This document shows positions 1-8,583 of a stretch of 44,632 nucleotides of DNA, piece by piece. The stretch is from NCBI GenBank assembly GCA_905478975.1, contig CAJQKW010000092.1:1-44632 (forward strand), given 5' to 3'. This DNA is from an uncultured Pseudomonadales bacterium. GTDB taxonomy: Bacteria; Pseudomonadota; Gammaproteobacteria; Pseudomonadales; Porticoccaceae. Within the stretch, counting starts at the first letter, position 1; each line of letters opens with the position of its first letter. The notes beneath the pieces were generated by a model. It did not search any database. It was given only the letters and a program-made list of their open reading frames with translations, and was not told where the DNA came from. The translations under genes were made by a program, and so were the position numbers.

Positions 1-46
1 GCCCGAATCACTTTAAACACTTCAGCCACTTTAGCCGTGCAGAATT

Positions 47-973
47 CTACTGCCCCCCAGCATCGGCGGCAGCCTCAACCTTATCCATATGCCCACGCAT
101 CCGCGAGATCAGCTCAGGCAACACATTCTCTGGCATGTTGTGGCCCATATCCTCGAGCAGGACAAACTCCGAGCCCTGAATTAACTCCGCGGTGTGAACA
201 CCATGTGGCGGCGGCACCAGAGTGTCATCAACACCGTGCATCACCAGCGTGCTGGCCTGAATACTGGCGACATCTTCAGAGCGGTCGCCGGACTTAAAAA
301 TCGCCATCAGCTGGCGTGGCATTGAATCGGGAAAGAAACCTCGAGCGCGCATCATCGCATCCCGCTCCGCCGCCGCATCGCCCACGGCAAGCTCACGCAA
401 ATTACCCTCGGCCTGACGCGTCGGCCAAGGCAGATGACGGGCACCAGTAGAAGACATAATAGAAACCAAGCTGCGGGTGCGCTGGGGATATTGCGCGGCA
501 ACCACCTGGGCGATCATGCCGCCCATAGAGGTGCCAATAATATGCGCATCCTCATAGCCCAACTCATCCATTAGAGCCACCGTATCAGCTGCCATATCAT
601 CCAGCGTATAGGGGGCATTAACTGACAGGCCGATCTTTTGCTTAATCAGCTGCAACCACAGAGTCGGCTGCCCCCAATCATCAAAGCGGGTAGAACCACC
701 GACATCGCGATTATCAAACATCAGCAGTTCATAGCCACCCTCTTCGAGACCTTTGACCAGGGTATCCCCCCACACCAGATTGGAACCCCCAAGACCCATA
801 ATAATCACTACCTTAGGGCGGTCGGGTTTTGCTCCAACAATTCGGTAGGCCATTTCAATACCGTTTACAGAAACGATACTCAGTGGATGAGATTCAATAT
901 AGGTGCGGGAATACTCGGCACTCACTAATGGCGCTGCCACTGTTAGCAACAGACCTAAAATAATGGTTTTCAT
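47..973 (-). CDS. Exported alpha/beta hydrolase
   Basis: A 308-residue alpha/beta-hydrolase-fold protein, probably an esterase or lactonase acting on a small ester in the periplasm. Residues 1-19 form a signal peptide (one Lys, hydrophobic core, VSA before Glu20). The nucleophile elbow is G147-T-S149-M-G151, the oxyanion region is near MGLGGSN (59-65), the acid is Asp249 or Asp250 in HGVDDT, and the catalytic His is H278 in DMGHNMP. Length and motif order fit the family. The ATG follows AGGAAAGG at good spacing. It is the last recognisable gene of a minus-strand operon and starts 25 bp after the oxygenase stop. Substrate is unknown; hydrolysis of an ester or lactone made by the upstream oxidoreductases is an inference. 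Confidence 0.88.
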   Translation of the reverse strand: MKTIILGLLLTVAAPLVSAEYSRTYIESHPLSIVSVNGIEMAYRIVGAKPDRPKVVIIMGLGGSNLVWGDTLVKGLEEGGYELLMFDNRDVGGSTRFDDWGQPTLWLQLIKQKIGLSVNAPYTLDDMAADTVALMDELGYEDAHIIGTSMGGMIAQVVAAQYPQRTRSLVSIMSSTGARHLPWPTRQAEGNLRELAVGDAAAERDAMMRARGFFPDSMPRQLMAIFKSGDRSEDVASIQASTLVMHGVDDTLVPPPHGVHTAELIQGSEFVLLEDMGHNMPENVLPELISRMRGHMDKVEAAADAGGQ

Positions 974-998
974 AAACCTTTCCTAATCAAGCAATTCA

Positions 999-1976
999 CT
1001 AAGAGATCAATGAAGCCAGCACCGCGCGTTTCCCCTGAAAGGGCCGCCGTCCATGCATCACTAAAAAATTATCTAACACAGCAACATCACCAGACTGCCA
1101 GGGAATATCAAACGTCAGTTGGTCGGCCAGCTCAATGGCCAGGGCCATATGGCTGCTGTCGATAGCCGAACCATCGCCAAAACAGATGGATTTCTCACCG
1201 CTATTGCGGGCATCTTTCCAACCGCGGAAGGCGGCGATCAGCTGATTGAAGAATACTGTTCGGCCATCATTGAGCTGGCGCACCGCGGGCAATACAGGGG
1301 TGGTCACAGTCAGGGAGCCGTCTTCCTGCCACTGCCAGTGATAATTCAAATGGGCAAGTTTTGCCTCAGCCTGCTGGCGATTATCGGCACTCAATGTGCT
1401 CTGCCAACTGCGGCCCTGACCTGAGGCCAAGTCCTCTACCAGAGGCATGGTCTGGGAATAGCGCACGCCTTTATTCTCGCAATCGGTAACAAACTCCGGC
1501 AGCTGCTCGCGAAGTTGTTGCAGCAAAATATCTGAACGGCAAATGGGGGTAGCACCGCCGCTTTCAGCCGCGTGCTCACAGAAAAACAGTAGCTTCGAAG
1601 GGTAGACCGGGGTCTGGGCCATCTCGTGATGTAAAAAGATCGACACCGTTGGCGGTGCTTCATTGGCGGTAAACACCAACTCGGTGCGGTTGCGTCTCAC
1701 TGCATTGGACAGAGACTCGGCATAGGTAAAGTTGGGCCAGTCAAAGGCGCGAATAAAATCATCGAAGTCGCGATCATCTTTAAGCCCAAAACCGCGAAAT
1801 AAAATCGCACCAGTGAGCGCCAGCTGCTCTTCGATCTGATCTCTATGCTCGACGATCCAATCCGCAATAACAGCCTTACTCGCTTGCTGATCCGAACAGA
1901 ACGCCAGCGGAAAAACCGTCTCGGCATAATGCTGTTGTCCGGCTAAATCGATCGTTTTAACGTTAAATTGGCTCAT
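999..1976 (-). CDS. TauD/TfdA-family Fe(II)/2-oxoglutarate oxygenase (SyrP-like)
   Basis: A 325-residue non-haem iron dioxygenase that should couple 2-oxoglutarate decarboxylation to hydroxylation of an unknown substrate in the cytoplasm. The iron triad is visible: H116 and E118 in FLHHEMAQTP and H308 in LDNFLVMHGRRP; R317 in GKRAVLAS is the expected 2-oxoglutarate-binding arginine. The HHEMAQTPVYPSKL stretch is typical of the SyrP-like branch, in which Glu replaces the Asp of classic TauD. No signal peptide. The start lies 5 bp after the aldo/keto reductase stop, with only a weak ribosome site, so translation is probably coupled. It is not close to the broken TauD-like gene at 7550-8385. Confidence 0.88.
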   Translation of the reverse strand: MSQFNVKTIDLAGQQHYAETVFPLAFCSDQQASKAVIADWIVEHRDQIEEQLALTGAILFRGFGLKDDRDFDDFIRAFDWPNFTYAESLSNAVRRNRTELVFTANEAPPTVSIFLHHEMAQTPVYPSKLLFFCEHAAESGGATPICRSDILLQQLREQLPEFVTDCENKGVRYSQTMPLVEDLASGQGRSWQSTLSADNRQQAEAKLAHLNYHWQWQEDGSLTVTTPVLPAVRQLNDGRTVFFNQLIAAFRGWKDARNSGEKSICFGDGSAIDSSHMALAIELADQLTFDIPWQSGDVAVLDNFLVMHGRRPFQGKRAVLASLIS

Positions 1977-1981
1977 AGGGC

Positions 1982-3004
1982 TTAATCGTAAATCGAGTGG
2001 AAAGTATTAAACGCCGCTTCACAGAACTGTGCCGGATCATTAAAACGACGGTTCTGATTGAGCGCTGAAATGGCCTCCATTTCCTCATCGTTTAAGCTAA
2101 ATTCAGTAAGGGTTAAATTCTCAATCAGACGCTGAGGATTACTGGTCTTAGGAATCACCGCCGTGCCCCGCTGAATACCCCAGCGCAATACCACCTGAGC
2201 TGCTGTAACAGCATTACGCTGAGCCGCTGCCAGCACTGAGGGATCTGTTAGTACGGTGTCATTGGCGCTGGCCATATTCAGTGCCACATAGGACAGGGAA
2301 CCCAGCGGCGAGAACGCAGTGACCGCCATATTGTAAGAGCGCGCTGTGCGCAATAAAGCTTCCTGAGTAAGGTAAGGGTGAGATTCAATCTGTAGCATGG
2401 CCGGCTTGATTCGGGCATAGCTCATCAGATCATGTAATAGAACTGCACTGTAATTACAGACGCCAATTTGGCGCACCAAACCCTTTTCAACAAGCTGTTC
2501 CATGGCACCCCAGGTTTCACTCAGGGGAACCTGATCAAGCTCCATACCCGGGTTCTCAGCGCTGTGATCAAAGATCCACTCCGCCGGGTAGCGATGATTA
2601 AAATCCACATAGCGCAGGGCAATGGGGAAATGCACCAAATACAGATCAATATAATTCAAACCCAGATCATCCATTGATCGGCGACAGGCCGCCTCAACAT
2701 GCTCAGCACGGTGATAGGTATTCCACAGTTTGGTGGTTACCCACAGCTCTTCACGAGTGCAGAGACCCTCGGCAAGGGCTCTGGCGATACCCTCACCCAC
2801 CTGCTGCTCGTTGCCGTAATCAGACGCGCTATCCAGATGGCGATAGCCCACTTTGATTGCTTCATAGACTGCATCTGCAGCACTGTCCTGATCGATCTTC
2901 CACAGACCCAGACCCACAGCGGGCATGGACTTGGAAGAGACTTTAATCAACGGTGCTTGAATAGCAGGCGCTTGAACAGCTTGAGCATTAATAGCGTCAG
3001 ACAT
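1982..3004 (-). CDS. Aldo/keto reductase (xylose-reductase-like)
   Basis: A 340-residue NAD(P)H-dependent aldo/keto reductase. The catalytic tetrad is complete: D58 and Y63 in YRHLDSASDYGNE, K92 in TTKLWN and H125 in DLYLVHFPI. The cofactor phosphate-binding region is near the C-terminus (VIPKTSNPQRLIENL). The insert after HFPI (ALRYVDFNHRYP) and the overall length resemble the AKR2 xylose/aldose reductases, so sugar aldehyde reduction is likely but not proved. The N-terminus before the first strand carries an imperfect five-residue repeat (QAPAI, QAPLI). AGGAATCTT before the ATG supports this start. It lies 7 bp after the MocA-type gene, in one operon with it. Confidence 0.9.
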   Translation of the reverse strand: MSDAINAQAVQAPAIQAPLIKVSSKSMPAVGLGLWKIDQDSAADAVYEAIKVGYRHLDSASDYGNEQQVGEGIARALAEGLCTREELWVTTKLWNTYHRAEHVEAACRRSMDDLGLNYIDLYLVHFPIALRYVDFNHRYPAEWIFDHSAENPGMELDQVPLSETWGAMEQLVEKGLVRQIGVCNYSAVLLHDLMSYARIKPAMLQIESHPYLTQEALLRTARSYNMAVTAFSPLGSLSYVALNMASANDTVLTDPSVLAAAQRNAVTAAQVVLRWGIQRGTAVIPKTSNPQRLIENLTLTEFSLNDEEMEAISALNQNRRFNDPAQFCEAAFNTFHSIYD

Positions 3005-3011
3005 AAGATTC

Positions 3012-4256
3012 CTAATCGTTTAAGTAATGGGCCAAATCATTGGCCGTCATAAATTGGTTGATATCCACTGCCGCGCCACTGGCCATAGAGGCTTGCGCAG
3101 CACTGGCAACAATCATTGACCAGAGTCCCTGGAGTGGCGTTGCCGCCGACACAGACTTTTTCTCGAGCTGATCGACAAAGGCAATATGTTCAAAATAGGT
3201 GGCGCCGTGGTGACCGCTCTGCTCTATCAGTGCAGGGTAAGTCACGTCCATGGTTTTCGATGGGCCCAGCTCACCGGCTTCAATTGCTAGAGTGGCGACA
3301 GAACCCTGCTGCTGGTGAAAATTAAACACTTCCTTGGCGGTCAAACGACCGCGGTCGCCACTGACAACCAGCTCTTCGCTAAACTCATGGCAAAACATAT
3401 TCAAAGTGAAATTGGCTCGGGTGCCATTGGCGTAATCAATCACCACAAAGGCATGATCATCAATATCGGACTTTTTGCCGTGCCGCTGCAAGTCGATAAA
3501 GTTCACCGCCTGACCGCCGCTGGCATAAACCTTAACCGGCTGAGACTGGGCCAACAGATTAATCAGATCAAAATAATGGCAGCACTTCTCCACCAACGTG
3601 CCACCACTGGTAATATTAAATTTATTCCACTGCTCCACCTTATCCAAAAACGGCGGCCGGTATTCACTGAGGCTAATGGTTTTGATCTCACCCAGAGAGG
3701 CTCTGTCTAGCGCTTCGTGAAAGGCCTCTACATACTGAGCCTTGTAGCGGTATTGCAAACCGATCTGGATAAACGAGGAGTAGTCTCGGGCCATCGCCTC
3801 GGTGGCCGCGGCATCCTGTAGGTCGGTAGCCATAGGCTTTTCTAAAAAGATCGCCTTGCCGGACTTGATCGCGATTCGCAGAATCTCAAAATGGGTGTAG
3901 TTGGGCGTGCAGATAAATAGCGCATCTACAGCTGGATCATTACAGGCAGACTCTAGGTCTGGATAACGCACCAACGACTTTTCTGAGTAACTGGCAAAGT
4001 TAGTCTCGGCAATATCCATACTGTGCTGATGAGTATCGTAGATACCGTGGATTTTCGCGCGACCGAGCAGAGTCGCCACACGCATATGCTCTTGCCCAAT
4101 AGTGCCGGTGCCAATCACAACCAGATTATGGCTCGGCGTTGGACGCTGATAGAGGTACTGATCAGCTTCCGTTATATGTTGCTGACCCGCCGCGTCTTCA
4201 AAGAAGCGAAGTCTCGGTTTACCGGCTATCGGCTTATTGCCTTTTGAATGATTCAA
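3012..4256 (-). CDS. Gfo/Idh/MocA-family NAD(P)-dependent oxidoreductase
   Basis: A sugar or cyclitol dehydrogenase-like protein. An N-terminal Rossmann fold (VVIGTGTIGQEHM) is followed by FLEKPMATDLQDA, whose EKP lysine is the usual catalytic/cofactor residue, and then the C-terminal alpha/beta domain. The family oxidises or epimerises sugars, inositols or their acids. No ATG lies near the N-terminus. I chose TTG at 4256, which has GGA about 8 bp upstream and falls 41 bp after the symporter stop. A longer form from TTG at 4340 would overlap the symporter gene. Either form has an N-terminal extension of about 45 residues or more before the Rossmann fold, unusually long for the family. Its place between a transporter and a reductase suggests catabolism of the imported solute. 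Confidence 0.85.
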   Translation of the reverse strand: MNHSKGNKPIAGKPRLRFFEDAAGQQHITEADQYLYQRPTPSHNLVVIGTGTIGQEHMRVATLLGRAKIHGIYDTHQHSMDIAETNFASYSEKSLVRYPDLESACNDPAVDALFICTPNYTHFEILRIAIKSGKAIFLEKPMATDLQDAAATEAMARDYSSFIQIGLQYRYKAQYVEAFHEALDRASLGEIKTISLSEYRPPFLDKVEQWNKFNITSGGTLVEKCCHYFDLINLLAQSQPVKVYASGGQAVNFIDLQRHGKKSDIDDHAFVVIDYANGTRANFTLNMFCHEFSEELVVSGDRGRLTAKEVFNFHQQQGSVATLAIEAGELGPSKTMDVTYPALIEQSGHHGATYFEHIAFVDQLEKKSVSAATPLQGLWSMIVASAAQASMASGAAVDINQFMTANDLAHYLND

Positions 4257-4297
4257 TCTGGAGTCCGCATTTATTATTCTGTTTTTTATTCTGCTTT

Positions 4298-6031
4298 TTA
4301 CGCTGTTCCTGCGAATTGCTGTCGGGAAGCATTCCACCAAACCAGCATATTAATGCCAATCAGCGCTAATATCAGTGGCCAAAATGCCATGCTGATACCA
4401 TCGACCAAACCAATCGGCGAAAACAGCAGATACAGACCCACTACAGATGACGCCAGTGTCACTGCGCAGGGGACAGCATAGCGCCAACTTCGCAAGTCCA
4501 TTTTTTCACTGCGCTTAAAGGTCCAAGCCTCATCGCGGGGATAAAGCTGGCCAATCACCAGCATCATCGCCACTTCGATAACAAACAGGATGGCATACAA
4601 ATGTAGAAAGTGAATCGTCACCCAGGCATCGAAAACAAACTTCAACAGCCCATAGGCAATCACATGGAAAACGATGACCAGCTTCGCCGCCAGGGCCGGA
4701 ACTCGACGGGTAAACAACCCGACAATCACAATAGTGATCACCGGAATATTATAAAATCCGGTGAATATACGAATAATCTGCCACAGCCCTTCCGGGGCAA
4801 ATTGCAACATCGGCGCCACCACAAAGGAGAACAGGGCAATTATCACCGAGGCGCGTTTGGCCACCTGCACCAGCTGTTTATCATCCACTGCTGGAGCACC
4901 CTGGCGCTGTTTCAATGGTAGGTAAACATCCAAGCAGAACAGTGTCGCGGCACTATTGAGCAGAGAGTTAAACGAACTAAATACCACGCCTAGCAAGACC
5001 GCCAAAAAGAAACCCATGGCATAGGTGGGCAGCACATCGCGGATCAGTTGCGGGTAGGCCAGGTCAATTGAAGGCAGACCGCCCTCCGAACCCAACGGGC
5101 CATAGAGATGATAGGCAATCACCCCGGGAATCATCATCATAAACGGCACCAAGACTTTGAAAAATCCTGAGAACAGCACGCCCTTCTGGCCCTCGGCGAG
5201 GTTTTTAGCCGCCAAGGTGCGTTGAATCACATATTGATTGGTACACCAATAAAATAGATTGGCAAAGATCATCCCGGTAAATAACGTGCCAAAAGGTGTT
5301 GGATCAGTGGGCCCACCAATGGCATTGAGTTTTTCAGTATGGGTATTAGCCACTATATGCAGCCCATCGCCAACACTGCCATCACCCAAGGCGGCCAGCC
5401 CCAACAGCGGCACTGCAAGACCGATTAGCAGCAAACCCATACCATTTAAGGTGTCTGACACCGCAATCGCTTTAAGACCGCCAAACACTGCATATAGAGC
5501 GCCAGTGCTGCCGATCATAACAATAGTCAGAGTTAGCGCCTGACTGTAGGGCAGGTTAAATAATTCTGGCACATCGAATAGACGCAGCACGGCAATGGAT
5601 CCTGAGTAGAGCACCGAGGGAATAGTCACCAAACCGTAGCCGAGCATAAAGAGCAGCACCGTTAGGCGCCGCACATCGTCGTCAAAACGGCTGTTTAGGA
5701 ACTCGGGTAAAGTGGAGAATGCTCCTGCCAGATAGCGTGGTAGAAAAATAAATGCCATGCAGATCGTGGAGATTGCGGCGGTGACTTCCCAGGCCATACT
5801 ACTGAGATTAAAACCATAGGCCGAGCCATTGAGGCCGATTAACTGTTCCGCAGAGAGGTTGGTCAGCAGCAGTGAACCGGCGATAAATACCGCGGTCAGT
5901 CCGCGACCGGCAAGAAAATAGCCGTCCCGGGTGGCCACCTCTCCCCTACTCTTGCGATAGGAAACCCACGCCACCAGCAGCATAAAAAAAAGGCAACTGA
6001 GTAGCGTTGCGCTCAGGTCGGTTGTATTGAT
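4298..6031 (-). CDS. Sodium:solute symporter (SSS/SGLT family)
   Basis: An inner-membrane sodium-coupled transporter of the SGLT type with about 14 hydrophobic segments. DGYFLAGRGLT and LLLTNLSAEQLIGLNGSAYG match the diagnostic region after the first helix and in the second helix of vSGLT-like sugar transporters, so a sugar or sugar derivative is the likely cargo. The first ATG (5983) would cut the first helix in half and has no ribosome site. Sixteen more codons upstream (INTTDLSATLLSCLFF) complete that helix, and AGGGGA lies 4 bp before an ATC codon at 6031, so I place the start there; no ATG, GTG or TTG is available in that stretch. It is first gene of the operon running to position 47. 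Confidence 0.85.
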   Translation of the reverse strand: MNTTDLSATLLSCLFFMLLVAWVSYRKSRGEVATRDGYFLAGRGLTAVFIAGSLLLTNLSAEQLIGLNGSAYGFNLSSMAWEVTAAISTICMAFIFLPRYLAGAFSTLPEFLNSRFDDDVRRLTVLLFMLGYGLVTIPSVLYSGSIAVLRLFDVPELFNLPYSQALTLTIVMIGSTGALYAVFGGLKAIAVSDTLNGMGLLLIGLAVPLLGLAALGDGSVGDGLHIVANTHTEKLNAIGGPTDPTPFGTLFTGMIFANLFYWCTNQYVIQRTLAAKNLAEGQKGVLFSGFFKVLVPFMMMIPGVIAYHLYGPLGSEGGLPSIDLAYPQLIRDVLPTYAMGFFLAVLLGVVFSSFNSLLNSAATLFCLDVYLPLKQRQGAPAVDDKQLVQVAKRASVIIALFSFVVAPMLQFAPEGLWQIIRIFTGFYNIPVITIVIVGLFTRRVPALAAKLVIVFHVIAYGLLKFVFDAWVTIHFLHLYAILFVIEVAMMLVIGQLYPRDEAWTFKRSEKMDLRSWRYAVPCAVTLASSVVGLYLLFSPIGLVDGISMAFWPLILALIGINMLVWWNASRQQFAGTA

Positions 6032-6071
6032 AGATTCCCCTAATGGCCAATTTGTTGGCCTGGCACTGATT

Positions 6072-6100
6072 ATTATAATTGTGCGGCTATTCTAGCTTAA
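6072..6100 (-). promoter_or_regulatory. Probable sigma-70 promoter of the symporter operon
   Basis: On the minus strand a perfect TATAAT lies at 6077-6072, with TTAAGC 17 bp upstream as a weak -35. Transcription would begin near 6065, giving a leader of about 34 nt before the AGGGGA ribosome site (6041-6036). This placement supports a start codon near 6031 and not far upstream of it. Prediction only. Confidence 0.5.
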
Positions 6101-6130
6101 TTTATGTTCTTGGGAATGTCGGTAGTCCTA

Positions 6131-6476
6131 AACCACCCAGCCTGTCATCCTGAACCACCCAGCCTGTCATCCTGAGCGTAGCCGAAGGATCTCCTCGCCC
6201 CGGCACCTGCCTCTGAACAAACTACCCAATCCCAAAAGCATTCTGCCAATTGCAGGAGATCCCTCCACTACGGTCGGGATGACAGAGTAAAGTGGCCGGA
6301 ACGGCAGAGTAAAGTGGCCGGAACGACAGAGTAAAGCGGCCCGGATGACAACCCTGACCCTGTCATCCTGAGCGTAGCCGAAGGATCTCCTCGCCCCGGC
6401 ACCTGCCTCTGAAAAAACCACCCAATCCCAAACGCTCGTTGCCAATTGCAGGAGATCCCTCCACTCCGGTCGGAAT
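6131..6476. repeat. Hairpin repeat, two copies, with 22-bp tandem units
   Basis: Two copies of an intergenic inverted-repeat element (6164-6285 and 6360-6476) begin 196 bp apart. The left arm starts CTGTCATCCTGAGCG and the right arm ends GGTCGGGATGACAG, its imperfect reverse complement. The arms enclose a roughly 60-bp core. Copy 1 is followed by three 22-bp units (6281-6302, 6303-6324, 6325-6346), each running from a GACAG-type start through GAGTAAAG to GGCCGGAA or a close variant. Left of copy 1, a 22-bp stretch is duplicated exactly (6131-6152 and 6153-6174). The same family recurs at 7348 and 15788-16411. From memory, related TCATCCTGAGCG elements are widespread in bacteria. No gene is visible between 6031 and 6691. 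Confidence 0.85.
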
Positions 6477-6690
6477 AAAGACACTGACTATTAACCTGAC
6501 ACTGACAGTCCTAATTATGCTTCTATCTCAGACTAATTAACCACCGTTTATTATTCAACTGACTAGCCCAGAGACCCCGATGTTAGTAAAAACCCTTAGC
6601 TGAGAACATTTTTCTCGGTTAAATGTTCGTCGTTATTTTCTTTAACAGTATTCTGAGTTACTATCGGTGCTTAACCAAGAGGCTCAGAAA

Positions 6691-7215
6691 ATGAAGAACA
6701 TAATCACACTAATTACACTAGCATTACTGACTATCTCGTTATCTGGATGCAGTCTTTTCCCGGATGCTGATCAGTCCAGCGCTTACCAGGAAGATTCACG
6801 TAAGATCATTAGCTACTTGCTGGCCGATATGCCGCTGCCTGAAGATGCAGAGATTCAAAAAGCCCCAACCGTTATCCTCGGAACAGGCTCTGGCATCGCC
6901 GGTCGCATTGTCCTGACCTCTCCTGTTAGCCCAGCATCCAATCTGATTTTCTTTAGTGATGCGACATTAGGCACTGGCTGGTCACTGATTTCATCAACCG
7001 TTGCTGAGCAGATCGTATTGATCTACACCAAAGATGGTCGCTATGCCACCATCGAAATCGTCAAGGCTGGCGGATCAACAGGTTGGTTCGGCGCCGAGAG
7101 CAACAGCCAGATCAATATCTCAGTTGTTCACCCAAGTGCGATTCAACAGCAAAATCCGTACATGAGCCTGAAGCCTGCTAGTGCGGCAGATAGCCTTGTA
7201 GTACAGGGTGATTAA
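6691..7215 (+). CDS. Small hypothetical lipoprotein
   Basis: A 174-residue predicted lipoprotein of no family I recognise. The signal peptide ends in the lipobox LSGC (Cys21), so it should be lipidated and anchored in the outer membrane unless retained. The mature part is about 150 residues, with a run of alternating hydrophobic residues (VILGTGSGIAGRIVL, SVVHPS) suggesting a small beta-rich fold. I use the ATG at 6691 over the one at 6667 because AAGAGG precedes it and the signal sequence begins there. It is monocistronic: repeats lie upstream and a strong terminator lies 48 bp downstream. An imperfect hairpin (GAACATTT / AAATGTTC, 6604-6628) lies in the upstream region. Confidence 0.8.
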   Translation: MKNIITLITLALLTISLSGCSLFPDADQSSAYQEDSRKIISYLLADMPLPEDAEIQKAPTVILGTGSGIAGRIVLTSPVSPASNLIFFSDATLGTGWSLISSTVAEQIVLIYTKDGRYATIEIVKAGGSTGWFGAESNSQINISVVHPSAIQQQNPYMSLKPASAADSLVVQGD

Positions 7216-7262
7216 TTCCCTGAGGTAGCTGTATATAAAACTCGCTGTTCTTGGACAGTTAG

Positions 7263-7292
7263 AAAGCCCCGATTTATCGGGGCTTTTTTTTA
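7263..7292 (+). terminator. Rho-independent terminator
   Basis: AAAGCCCCGA and TCGGGGCTTT form a perfect 10-bp stem around a TTTA loop, followed by a run of T residues. It closes the lipoprotein gene that ends at 7215. Confidence 0.92.
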
Positions 7293-7347
7293 CTCTTTTT
7301 TTTTCAGCCCAACCCCCACAGTATTATCATATTGCCACCACCCATTT

Positions 7348-7452
7348 TGTCATCCTGAGCGCAGCCGAAGGATCTCCTGCAAACTGGCAGCGGGCGGCAA
7401 TAAGATCCCTCGGCTCCGCTCGAGATGACAAAGTAGAAGTTCAGGATGACAG
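7348..7452. repeat. Short copy of the hairpin repeat
   Basis: A shortened copy of the element seen at 6164: left arm from TGTCATCCTGAGCGCAGC, right arm ending GAGATGACA at 7430, with a much smaller core. To its right, GATGACA recurs 21 bp later (7424 and 7445), so this copy also has one period-21/22 unit on its right side. It sits between the terminator and the broken oxygenase gene; the 7293-7549 stretch holds nothing else I can identify. Confidence 0.8.
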
Positions 7453-7549
7453 GGCCGCGGCTGGTAATGGCAATAGGCAACCTGCCATTACTACTTGAAT
7501 TGCCTCAGATCGAACGGCACACTGGAATCAAAAAATTGTAGGGGAGCAT

Positions 7550-8385
7550 ATGAGATTCACAGTGACAGTGTCGGATCAAGCCTGCGGCGCTAGCATAGAA
7601 GGCCTAGACCTATCCCAGCCACTGGATAGCGCAACCATCACAGAACTCCGTGCGGTCTGGCTCGAGCACCATGTGATCTGCTTTCCCGAGCAACATATTA
7701 ACGACGATGACCTCGAACGCTTTAGTCAGTACTTTGGTGAATTCGCCGGCGACCCCTACATTGCCCGTTAAAGGATCGCCAAAACATTATCCAACTGCGC
7801 CGCACCGCCGACGAACAGACACCCATTTTCGCCGATGCCTGGCACACCGACTGGAGCTTTGGCAAAACCCCACCGGCGGCAACCATCCTCTATGGCATAA
7901 CCATCCCACCCCATGGCGGCCACACCAGCTTTATCAATCAGCACCGCGCCCTTGCCGATATGCCCGAAGAACTGCTCAGTCGCATCCAAGGCAAGGTAGC
8001 TTTGCACTCCGCGTAGAAAGCCTATGCCCCGGACGGCGCCTATGGCGACCAAGAAAAAGATAGCGGCCGAGGTTTTACCATCAACTGCTCAGACACTGCC
8101 TATGCAGTGCAACCTCATCCGCTGATTCGTCAGCACCCGGAGACCGGCGAACCCTGTCTCTATGGTTGCTTTGGTTATATTATTGGTATAAAAGGTATGG
8201 GTGATGAAGAATCCATGGCCCTGCTCACGGAACTGTACCTGTGGCAAACTCGCGAAGAGTTTCAATACAACCACCACTGGAAGGCCGGTTTGTTGGTGAT
8301 GTGGGATAACCGATCGCTCTTGCACAAAGCCAATGGTGGCTATCAAGGTTATGAGAGAATATTACATCGCACCGTTGTCGGTTGA
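7550..8385 (+). pseudogene. TauD-type 2-oxoglutarate dioxygenase, broken
   Basis: This region encodes a nearly full-length TauD/TfdA dioxygenase (about 278 codons) but is interrupted twice. The first frame (7550-7771) ends at TAA just after GDPYIAR. Loss of one base near 7765-7770 would restore IA-x-LKDRQNIIQLRRTADE in the next frame. That frame then meets an in-frame TAG at 8014-8016 (HSA-stop-KAYAPDGAYGD). All functional residues remain: HTD in AWHTDWSFGK (iron), the distal His in NRSLLHKA and the Arg in RILHRTVVG. The conserved remains suggest recent decay or sequencing error at two sites. A ribosome site (GGGGAG) precedes the ATG. The intact ancestor would oxygenate taurine or a similar small acid. 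Confidence 0.85.
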
Positions 8386-8583
8386 GACCAATCGAAGTAC
8401 TTAAACGCATTTTTCCAGGCGTCAACCAATAGGACTGGCGAGCGTTTAACGCGCTGATATGTAAGGCGCTGTTATCAACAGTCTATAAATTTCCAAAGCT
8501 TCAAATTTCAAAAGCTATAAAGAGCACAAAAAAAATAAAGTTGCCATGACTTTACCGTCAACTTACAACAGGGGGAATAAAAA

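Noticed and set aside
6167-6484. Reading frames inside the hairpin repeats
   Set aside because: The same peptides (for example SFGYAQDD, VIPTVVEGS) recur at every copy, so they are translations of repeat DNA and not genes. The same applies to frames at 15825-16848.
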